From NCBI GenBank assembly GCA_000697475.1, contig JNEU01001076.1, forward strand, positions 1-64,000: a stretch of 64,000 nt of DNA, written 5' to 3'. Made by a program: the position numbers and the translations under genes. The notes beneath the pieces are model-generated. The model saw nothing but the letters and a program-made list of their open reading frames with translations. It ran no database searches and was not told the origin of the DNA. Shown in pieces: positions 49,123 through 58,897 of this stretch (the stretch's first letter is position 1; every line of letters starts with the position of its first letter). The DNA comes from Lichtheimia corymbifera B2541 (lineage: Eukaryota > Mucoromycota > Mucoromycetes > Mucorales > Lichtheimiaceae).

Positions 49123-51004
49123 CTAATCAATCATGAATGCACGCACTTTGCCTTTTCTCAACTTGTTGACAAGGAAAGATGAATCGGATGAGGAATACAA
49201 GGAGGAGGGAGTCTTGATGTCATACACACTCTTCAATACAATCCAAGCACGCTTGAGCGTAGAGACATGAGCTCTTGTAGGATACCCATTCGCCTTGATA
49301 AGCTCATCACCAATAGCGCTATAGACGGCACACGCAGCACGTACACCACCTTGGCAATCTTGAGGTAAGCGATCAATACCACGTTCAGCATGGTCACCGA
49401 GCTCTTTGGCCATATTCACCAAACGCAAAGCCAATTGTCGTAAGCGAGCATCACCCAACTTGCGAGCACCACCAGAAACAATCAACTCATATTCATTGTC
49501 AGTGATCCAGGTGCGAGGCAGGTAGCAACGACCAAGCTGTTGGCTGTCGGTAACAATATCACGAGCAATGTTGGTGTATTGGAGAACCAGACCCATATCG
49601 CGTGCACGCTTGATAACCCAATGGTTTGAATATCCTTGCATGATAACCCGTGTACATAGCTCACCAACACTGCTGGCAACACACGCTGAGTAGTATTCGA
49701 GGTCCTTTTCATGCTTGACTTGTTGGCCAGTGAGGTCGAATTCGTATCCATCAAGCAATTCATTGACAGCATCCACTTCGAGAACAGGTCTTAGTCGGGC
49801 AAATGCACGCATTGATGCAATACAGCTGTCCGGCAGCTGATTACGATAAGACATCCAGTCAACGTTGGCCTTCCTTTTTGCACTGAATAATTCTCGTACA
49901 AGGTCACGCACCACATCCAATTGCTCACGACGCTTTGAAACAGGCACAGCTTCATCATCAGCAAGGTCATCAGTGGCACGGCAGAATCCATACAACACAC
50001 CAAGGTCTTGACGCACGTTTACAGGGAATACAGCAGATGCGGTATAAAAGGAATAGGATGCTTTACGCAAGATGGACCATGTCACCTCCGAATCTTGGAA
50101 TGGCTTTCGACTAAGTTGTTGGTCAGATAGGCAAAATGCCCATGTCAAGTTCACCATTTTGGTAACAAGCGACTGTGATCCTTCTTGATGACCACCACAT
50201 AAATGCATGATGGCATGTGCACGATCAATAGCGCATGTAGCAAACACCAAGATGACATTGATCAATAACCAAAATGCAAATTCTTCCAAAGGTAGATTGG
50301 GTGCAACATGGAAACCGGTGCTTGTACGCAAGGAAATGTGCCAGGTTCCAGCAGCAATAGCAACTTGATCCACCCAGCACAAATAAAGGGTAGGCACCAC
50401 AATGGACACAAGTACAGCTTGCCAGCGACGGCAAATGTATTCTCCAGCGCCAAACCAAAGGAGTGCCAAAACAGGGCAAACATACCAAAGGATGCAAGCA
50501 CCATAAAAGAAACGAGTATCAGGGATAGCCATGCTCTAGAGAAATAAAATAAAACAAGGTCAATGGTGCATATAGGGATCGACCACCCAATCGGATTTGA
50601 CTTACCCAGGCACGGACTGCAATAGAAAGGAGAGATGCAATGGGCACGTAACGGATGATCATGGATCGCACAATAGGTGCATCAGGTTTAACAAAGACAC
50701 TGGGGAGACGCCAGCGCATCACCAGGTTTGTGAATGCCACCGTCATTAGCGACATGATGATAAAAAACATGTACTCTTCCAGAGGGACATGACCAATGAC
50801 TGCAGTAACACACGAAGGGCAATACCACCACGCACGATGATAGACAATGTAATTATCCCAAGGCGACGCCGTCAAAAACGCAATGGTTGATAGGAAAACA
50901 TATTTCAAGGTATCTTGTGATGAGTGAAAGGGACGAAGGATCATGAATAAAAGACCGAGGACTGGCAAGGTGTAGTAAAGGTGAACCTCCATGTAAGTAA
51001 GCAT
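49123..51004 (-). CDS. carRP: Bifunctional lycopene cyclase/phytoene synthase
   Basis: Two exons on the minus strand: 50606-51004 and 49123-50535; about 603 residues, normal for the fused fungal enzyme. The N-terminal R domain is a membrane lycopene cyclase with two tandem halves, each carrying the PLEE motif ([11 protein letters not shown] and [11 protein letters not shown]) and several membrane helices. The C-terminal P domain is phytoene synthase: [14 protein letters not shown], the aspartate-rich [14 protein letters not shown], and the second site NIARDIVTD followed by GRCYLP. It joins two geranylgeranyl diphosphates to phytoene and later cyclises lycopene to beta-carotene, the precursor of trisporic acid sex hormones in Mucorales. 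The intron sits inside the R domain. In studied Mucorales the divergent neighbour is carB (phytoene desaturase); none is visible here. Confidence 0.96.
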
Positions 51005-53789
51005 GGTGAGGAGAGTGTAATAGATTAGGGTAGTAGTTTATAAGGTGTAGGATGAAAGGATAGGATTACTTGTTGATGATGATGATGATGACCCATACAT
51101 CGATTGTCCTTGGATGTCTTTATATACGATGCCGTGTAGTGAGCCACTCACGTTCTCGCTAGCATGAATGATTTCTTTGTCTCATTATAGGGGAACAATC
51201 ATCCACTCTGGCCTGCAAAATGGTGTCAAGGGCAATATCCACTGCCTATCCCAAAATGGGTAATGACCGAACATGATGCATGCAGCTTGAAAGACGTCTT
51301 TCCATGAATAGGTAAAAATCTGACACTTGGAGCGAAAAGAGGGGGTAAAACGCACACACTTCACCTTGTTAAAGCGCGGGTAGGATGCAGCTGCTAATGC
51401 TCTTGATCGCTTTTTTTTTTGCTTGGTGATCTGCATAATAAGATCGCATCGTAGCACAATCCTCACACACACATCTTTTGACGTGCATCGGATCACGCTT
51501 GAAAAAATTGGCTGCCATCACTCGCTTGCATACAGCATTTGAATGGAAGTAAATCGAATAAAAGATGATTAATGATATTTGTTGTCTTGTCCTTGACACC
51601 CCTTCTTGCGATTCCACTAAAGGGAGAATCAAACTTAACACGTATCAGTGTAACAACTGGCCATTCTTTTGTTCACCCCTTGCATACGCTTTCTCCAAGA
51701 CAGGCACTCACAGGCAACAGCTGCATACCTGGGAAGATTGGATGCATGCATGTAGATGTACGTTGTCCATTTGTCTCATTTGACATCCGTATGGCATATT
51801 TATGATGGTACCTATTATTCCTTCACACCCATCCCAGGCGTGTAGGAACTCGACACGAAGAATGGAAAGAAAAAAGAAAGAGATGATGACCAGCAACTCA
51901 AGTAGAACACTAAATAATCGAAATGGATGATGATCATGATGATGGCGACAAGGTTGACGCCTGAAGGATCATGCGGTTGGCACCATTTCTTTGTCTTGAC
52001 CTTCTGGCAGTCTCCTTGCGCATGCTCGTTTTCCCACCACTATGCTTTTTGACACCTCCTTGTTCACACACTTTAATCCCATCTGTCATCATCGATGCAC
52101 GATCCATGGTGTGGTAGGGGTATAGCTCATTTACCACCACCGACCTTGCACGAACCCAGTATCCACTCTAGCCAATCATCAATGCACCAAAATAGCAGCA
52201 CGATGTGCTGCTCCTCATTTGGTCTCTGCAATCAATCGCACCCTATTGTTATCCCAATGCACCACAATACATAGTAGTGGATATGCCACCTGCCATTACA
52301 GTTATATCTATTTATGATCAATTGAATTCATAGAATAGTGTGAATCGGAGGCTAGAAGCGAATGGGGATTTTGGCACGAGATGTAATGGTGTCATATTCT
52401 CATTGCAGCGTTGTGCCAAATACACTAAATGATGCATGTGCAATATTTCTAGATCGCAAGTGCATGACTTTACCCAACCACCTTGCCAGTGTTGTGGTGC
52501 CAACCACCCCAACTGCTAATAAATGCCATATCCAGCAGCAGCATAGTTGTATAACGGTATCCTATATCATCGCTGGATATCATGTTGTTCATAGCCATTG
52601 GACATGGACATATGAGACGATACGCAAGCCAAAAAGCCTAATGCAAAAAAAGATGGATCGTGATGTTGCACCTTCCGTCAATGGTAATATTGACCTTGTC
52701 AGTCACTTGGAGTATACCGTGTGAAGAGAAGCTATAGGAGTAGTGTGTTGTGTTTTGTTGACACTATTACCCAGCTGGTGTATTGGTCCGCCATTTTAAG
52801 GTTTTGGTGGCACCATGAATATTATCCCGTTTTAGCGATATTTGTTCACGGTTTGTCAGGAAGTTTCTGTTGCAGTGTTACCATCAAAAACATTTAAATC
52901 AGGGAAAAAGAGGATTTCTTCGAAAGCATAAACGGTATTACAAGCCATCCATAATTGTAACATTATGCTTGCGCCACCACCAGATATAGTTCATTCCTTC
53001 CAATCAAGCTGTTTGGAAGCTTACCACCTGGTCATTCGAGCCTTTGTTGTTCCCCTTTTCAAAAGTATACACCCACCATTGGAATGTAAGCCGAATAGCC
53101 GATCTAAAATCACAGCCAACCATATTATGTCCCGAGAACAATGCACCGCTTGCTCATTCCTAATTTGGTGTATGCCCTTTTATGGATGTTTAAGAATATC
53201 AAGATGTGTTTCACCACGTGCCTCTCGCAAAAAGAGCGCCAGCAGCACGCCATTAGGCTGTGCCATTGTATATCCCCCCCCCATTTTATTCATTCTCTAG
53301 AGAACAGCTAGTAATCATGGCTACGAGATCCAAAAAATGGAAAGTAGTTGTAAAGCTTTATTCCATGCATTATCCCATTTACTACTACTCTGGCTCTACC
53401 ACCGCTGACTTGACGTCTAGAATTGATGGCACTTATACAACCTGTACTTCGTTGAGGGATGCCGTGCGAAGGATGTTAATCGCTGCCTGTTTATTCCGCA
53501 TACTTGTGTGAAATGTCATTATCGCTAAACTAACTGCTATAGTGGGGTGAATGACTTTGACATGATCCGTGTGAGAAAGAATCGCAATTGATAACGATTG
53601 CCGTGTTGCATTATGGGCTCAACCGAGAGTATTTGTGTAGATTGCTGCATTGCTGATATAATCCAAAAAGTCTCTTTGTTAAACCTCGCATATTGAAATG
53701 ACCGATCAATGATCCACTGCTGCCGTTTTCATGTTGATCCGAAGTCGGATTGTAATTGTTGAATTGATGATTGCATGTGTGTGGCCGAT
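51005..53789. other. Gene-poor region upstream of carRP
   Basis: About 2.8 kb without a supported gene. Small frames (52362-52724, 52965-53300, 53260-53511) show no domain and no splice-linked continuation. I searched for motifs of phytoene desaturase on both strands (N-terminal dinucleotide-binding GxGxGG, C-terminal bacterial-type desaturase signature) and saw none. The first 200 bases upstream of carRP presumably contain its promoter; a (GAT)n run is at 51074-51091. Confidence 0.45.
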
Positions 53790-54797
53790 GACCGAGAATC
53801 GCACCATTGATGCGTAAGTTTTTGCATTGTTGTTCAAGGGCCAAGCCAGGAGAAGTCAATGGTTTCTTAACTTCAATGCTGCTAAGCTCAATATCCTTGG
53901 AACCCGATTTGATCAACAAGTCGACCTTTCTCCAAGCAAAGTTCAAGTTGCATTCTCCTCGTACACGATTTCATTGTATTGCCGCACTGATTGTGTGCAA
54001 TCACTCGTGTGTTCCCCGCTATTCGAAAGAAAACAAAGGAAAAAGGTCAATGCCCAATATTCTGTTACCAGCTTCTTTTATAATTACTTACTCTACAAGT
54101 TTGATTGGGGTCCAACGGAAGATCTCCTCCAGTATCGAAGCAATACGAACGGCGATTGGAAGCCGTCAAATCGCCACTCTGGGAGTTGAGGGTGATACTC
54201 CTTCTGCCACCATCTGAAAACTGAAAAAAGGTGGGCTCTTGCCTGCCATTTGCTGATGCTTCCTGAGGAGAGGTAGCTACATCAAACGTAACAGGGTGGT
54301 GTGTATGAGTAGTGACTCATCAAACGACATGATCAAGTTTTACCTCATGATAAGGGTCCAATATCAATGATGGCCACGATACAAGAAGCACTAGGAATGT
54401 CCACAATGATCAGCACTTTTTCACAGGTTGAAAGGTGTGATCCACACAAACCTTGAACATTTAACCTTGTAAGCAATCAAAGAAGGATGGAAAAGGAAAG
54501 AGACGAGTAGTAGAATGATGGGTGGCGACAACATCCTTTTATTGTGCATTGTGGGCGTGGGTATTTCTGTTTGCTGTTGGGATGATGCATTGATAAATTG
54601 GTGCATGAGCTGATAAAGTGATGTGGCGTATATATCAGGAGAGCCTTGGTGCAATGTTGTCTATGCATACATTGGCAGGTGATAAGAAATCAATCACTTG
54701 TACGCCTAATGCACATCCCCGTAAGGTGACTTACCATCTTGTCAAACTACTCTTGGTATTGCTATGCGTGTTCGGTAAGCAGCGAGGACGATAGGAT
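53790..54797 (-). pseudogene. Truncated, frameshifted copy of a multicopy Mucoromycota-type gene
   Basis: This matches two separate parts of the copy at 58.9-61.5 kb: 53790-54140 matches 59420-59770, and 54110-54797 matches 60650-61362. The part that lies between these in the other copy is missing, with the join falling in a motif present at both edges (...RIASILEEIFRWT). Against the other copy, the exon with VDLLIKSG has GGA changed to TGA and a one-base deletion a few codons later. The upstream exon (ILAAYRTRT in the other copy) has two small deletions that break its frame. Beyond 53790 similarity ends abruptly. It is therefore a relic. The likely mechanism is recombination between the two similar motifs, but that is inference. 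Confidence 0.8.
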
Positions 54798-55424
54798 CAT
54801 CTTTGATATCAGCAATCAAGCCTGATGTGGCATGGCGCAATCGTAGGTTGGATAAAGGATGGTGCAACAGCAAAGCCCTCCCCATGGTGGTGATTTAACG
54901 GCTTTCGTACATATACCCAACCATTGATTGCTTGTATTGCGGTGTACTTGATAGCTGATCTGGCATCCCATCCATTGTAATCCGTATGTATCAAAGCAAG
55001 GTGCTGCAAGTAACTTGAGACAATGGAGTAAAAGACATTGATAATAGCAACGGCTGCTACATTTGGTCGTGGCAGAGTGGTGTGTGCAAGAGCGTGTGTT
55101 GTAGTAGAATGACAAGGCTGTGAATGCTGTTCAAGACAATGGAGTAAAGACCTTGCTAACGGCAACTGCTGGAATGAATGCTGTTACGTTTGCTGGTGGT
55201 TGGGGATTGTACAAGGGAACGTGCAGTGTCAAGGAGTGCGGGTGTTGCTGCAGTGGGGGTCCACACGCCATGGAAATTGCCATTCAGTCAAAGGCTTTCA
55301 GATAAGCCATTCGTAGCATTGACATGATGGGGTGAAGCAGGACAATCGTTCGCAGATGGTAGTTGTACTTGTACTTGAATGCATCAACAGTTGAGAATGA
55401 AGAGAAGAGGGAAATAAAGTGGGA
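54798..55424. other. Unassigned sequence between pseudogene and repeat block
   Basis: No gene is supported. Minus-strand frames of about 100-118 codons (54809-55165) lack pattern. A small internal repeat is visible: a stretch around 55016-55032 (GAGACAATGGAGTAAAG) recurs at 55134-55149, about 117 bases apart. Confidence 0.4.
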
Positions 55425-56110
55425 GTGGAAGAGGTGGAAATTAAATCTGTCAGGCAGTCAGACATATCCATATACACTGATATTAATGCATGATATTGGG
55501 ATTGCCTGTGTCGAACCTGAAACTTTCACACAATATGCTCTAGGACATGCTGAACAACTTTGTCTTTATAAAGAACCCACACTTCATTTGAAAATTTCGA
55601 AAGGGAGAGCATAACGTGGGATTGACTATGACGGAGGGAAATTGGGAAAGCGCCGGATTTATGAAAAAGTCAATTAGTATGTAGTTTCTTGGGATTCCCT
55701 CTCTCGCACTTGAAACTTGGTCAGAAGGTTCTCTGGGACATGCTGATCAACTCCATTCATTTAAAAACCGCATGGTTCATTATGAACATTTTGAATGCCG
55801 GCCAGCCCAAATGTAGGAGAAAAGTAGGGTAGGCGCTCCTGCTCATCGAGATTGCCCACCTGGAACCTGAAACTTTCACACAAGACACTTTCGACCACGC
55901 CGAGCAATTTCGTTCCCATAAAGACCCCAGAGTTCATTATGAAAACCTTGAATGTAGGAGAGACGACGAATGGATGGTAACATAAACAGTGTGTACGCGC
56001 CGGGCGCGCCGATATTGCCCATCGCGACCTCGAAACTTGGTCAGGAGGTGCTCTCGGGCATGCTTATCAACATCGTTCTCATAAAGCCTCTACACATCAC
56101 TATGGAGATT
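55425..56110 (-). repeat. Satellite-like repeat array (right copy, inverted)
   Basis: In reverse complement this matches the array at 20560-21340. The best-preserved part, 55430-55700, is nearly identical to 21060-21330. It consists of about four units of 165-190 bases, each with the boxes GAAACTT, a CATGCTGAxCAAC-type box, a TTTATAAAGAxCC-type box and CATTTGAAAATTT. The same boxes reappear, more diverged, inside the foldback units at 57.6-58.5 kb, so these repeats belong to one family. Confidence 0.75.
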
Positions 56111-56263
56111 TGGAGAAAGAGGCACCTTTATGTTTTACATATGCTGTAAGCGTGATGCTATATAGAGAGTGGTGTTTGTTCATTGTGAAGTAGCCTGACC
56201 CTGATAGAGCGGAAGATGCAGACGGACTTCTTTGTGCAACACAGCTCATTTGCATGATACTTA

Positions 56264-57518
56264 GATACTTCACAATGAACAAACACCACCTAACATATAG
56301 CATCACGGTTTCAGCATATGCAAAAACGTAAATGTGCCTGTATCTACGATTGGCAAGCATGATGGGGGAAATATGATTGGAAAGGTGCGCTCCACCACGA
56401 CGAGCAATATTGTTCTATGAAAGAGCCCATATTTCATTGTAAAGTTTAGAGATAAATGCGCTTTCACGTTTTTACATATGCTGAAAAGCATGATGCTATG
56501 TGACAAGTGATATTGTTCATTGTGAAGTAGCTTGACCCTGATAGAGCGGAAGATGCACAGGGGCGTGCATGTGTGACACAGCTCATTTCCATGATACTTC
56601 ACAATGAACAAACACCACTTATCATAAGCATCACGCTTTCAGCATATGTAAAAGCGTAAACGTGAATGTGTCGAGGATTGGCAAGATAAAATCGTGAAAC
56701 ATGATTGATAAGGTGCGCTCCACCACCACGAGCAATATTGTTCTATGAAAGAGACCATGTTTCATTGAAAAGTTTAGAGATACAGGCAGCTTTCACGTTT
56801 TTACATATGCTGAAAAGCATGATGCTATATGACAAGTGATGTTGTTCAGTGTGAAGTATCATGCAAATGAGCTCTGTTACACATACACTCCCCTGCGCAT
56901 CTTCCGCTCTATCAGGGCCAAGCTACTTCACAATGAACAAACACCACCCAACATATAGCATCACGGTTTCAGCATATGTAAAAACGTGAAAGCTGCCTGT
57001 ATCTCTAAACTTTTCAATGAAACATGGTCTCTTTCATAGAACAATATTGCTCGTGGTGGTGGAGCGCACCTTATCAATCATGTTTCACGATTTTATCTTG
57101 CCAATCCTCGACACATTCACGTTTACGCTTTTACATATGCTGAAAGCGTGATGCTTATGATAAGTGGTGTTTGTTCATTGTGAAGTATCATGGAAATGAG
57201 CTGTGTCACACATGCACGCCCCTGTGCATCTTCCGCTCTATCAGGGTCAAGCTACTTCACAATGAACAATATCACTTGTCACATAGCATCATGCTTTTCA
57301 GCATATGTAAAAACGTGAAAGCGCATTTATCTCTAAACTTTACAATGAAATATGGGCTCTTTCATAGAACAATATTGCTCGTCGTGGTGGAGCGCACCTT
57401 TCCAATCATATTTCCCCCATCATGCTTGCCAATCGTAGATACAGGCACATTTACGTTTTTGCATATGCTGAAACCGTGATGCTATATGTTAGGTGGTGTT
57501 TGTTCATTGTGAAGTATC
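56264..57518. repeat. Large palindrome with ~550-bp arms
   Basis: The left arm (~56264-56816) and right arm (~56966-57518) are reverse complements and appear identical when read base by base. As a result the same 102-codon open frame occurs at 56303-56611 (minus) and 57171-57479 (plus); I regard this frame as a repeat by-product, not a gene. The centre (about 56891) is a ~150-base spacer whose flanks are diverged versions of the same short element. Each arm contains whole copies of the ~97-bp element described separately. Outside the arms the similarity continues at a lower level. Near-identity of the arms implies recent formation or gene conversion between them. Confidence 0.85.
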
Positions 57519-57654
57519 ATGCAAATGAACCGTGTCACACAAGCACGCCCCTGCGCATCTTCCGCTCTATCAGGGTCAAGTTACTTGACAATCAACAAAG
57601 ATCACTTGCCATATAGTACCACGCTTACAGCATATGTAAAACATAAAGATGCCT

Positions 57655-57960
57655 CTATCTCTAAACTTTACAATGAAACGTGGGGTCTTCAATCGAACAA
57701 AGTTGCTCGGCTGGGTGGAGCGCACCTTGGGTGCAAGTTTCACGATCAAACTCGCCGATTCTAGATTTCGAATGTCACCACCAGCCTCGTCGAAAAAAAA
57801 AATTCAAGAGGTCGACCCCAGATCTACTTTGGCTGGTGGTGACATTGGGTGAATCTGAGAATGGCCACGACGATCGTGAAACTTGCACACAAGGTGTACT
57901 TGACCCAGCCGCGCAACTTTGTTCGATTGAAGACCCCACGTTTCATTGTAAAGTTTAGAG
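57655..57960. repeat. Foldback unit 1 (~300 bp)
   Basis: The two halves are inverted: CTTTACAATGAAACGTGGGG at the left end pairs with the reverse complement at the right end, and ACCACCAGCC near the middle pairs with GGCTGGTGGT. The loop is an A-rich run with AAGAGGTCGACCC. Arms are about 130 bases with some mismatches, mostly in the central arms. Confidence 0.75.
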
Positions 57961-58181
57961 ATACAGGCACCTTTATGTTTTACATATGCGGTAAACGTGA
58001 TGCTATATGACAAGTGATTTTTGTTCATTGTGAAGTATCATGCAAATGAGCTGTGTTGCACAAAGAAGTCCGTCTGCAGCTTCGGCTCTATCGGGGTCTA
58101 CCTACTTGACAATGAACAAAGACCACTTGTCATATAGCACCACATTTTATATCATATGTAAAACATAAAAGTGCCTGTATC

Positions 58182-58484
58182 TCTAAACTTTACAATGAAG
58201 CGTGGGGTCTTCAATCGAACAAAGTTGCTCGGCCGGGTGAAGCGCACCTTGGGTGCAAGTTTCACGATCGTCGTGGCCATTCTCAGATTCACCCAATGTC
58301 ACCACCAGCCAAAGTTGAAAAAAAACTCAAGAGGTCGACCCGATCCACTTTGGCTGGTGGTGACATTGGGTGAATCTGAGAATGGCCACGACGATCGTGA
58401 AACTTGCACCCAAGGTGCGCTTCACCCCGACGAGCAACTTTGTTCGATTGAAGACCCCACATTTCATTGTAAGATTTAGAGATA
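58182..58484. repeat. Foldback unit 2 (~300 bp)
   Basis: A second copy of the unit at 57655-57960 in the same orientation, about 525 bases further on. Its inner arms match each other better than in unit 1 (GTCACCACCAGCCAAAG pairing with CTTTGGCTGGTGGTGAC; CACCCAATG pairing with CATTGGGTG). The 16-base terminal-repeat element at 58022-58118 lies between the two units. Confidence 0.75.
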
Positions 58485-58897
58485 CAGCCGCCTTTATGTT
58501 TTTATATATGCTGTAAGCGTGATGCTATATGACAGCTGGTTTTTGTTCATTGTCAAATAGCTAACCCTGATAGAGCCAAAGGCGCAGAAGGGCGTGTTTG
58601 TCTAGCACATCTGATTGGGGTGAACAGAAAGGCCGAATGCATGATGGTTAATGGATGATTCAGTAACGGTCATAAATCAGTTGCTAACATGCACTTTTTC
58701 CCATTCCCAGCTTTTGCGAAACCTACTTGATGGTAACGATGCTCCTGCTCCAGACTTCCATCTCCATAATTCAACTTTGTTGATCCGAGCTGATTCGACC
58801 AAGTTACATTCAAAGAGGGGGCACATCAACCGTTACATGCAGCATGCACTATCCTAACTCAACTGATGTCACTTTATTTGGGCGTAGCTGAGCCAAA

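Larger units (their letters stand above)
56178..58118. repeat. Six copies of a ~97-bp element with 16-bp terminal inverted repeats
   Basis: Copies lie at 56178-56281, 56514-56610, 56843-56939, 57172-57268, 57501-57597 and 58022-58118; a left end alone is at 58544-58559. Each begins TGTTCATTGTGAAGTA and ends with its inverse TACTTCACAATGAACA (two copies have TTGAC for TTCAC at the right end). The inside holds ATGCAAATGAGC and TTCCGCTCTATCAGGG. Successive copies are spaced about 329 bases apart for the first five, and their orientation switches at the palindrome centre. The structure is that of a miniature inverted-repeat element, yet the regular spacing means they sit inside a larger repeating unit. 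No coding capacity. Confidence 0.8.

Noticed and set aside
56303..57479. Two identical 102-codon frames as a duplicated gene
   Set aside because: They are the two arms of one palindrome, so the identity reflects repeat structure; the translation has no protein-like pattern.
55425..58560. CRISPR array
   Set aside because: The repeats are long, inverted and diverged, with no short constant repeat alternating with unique spacers, and the genome is fungal.
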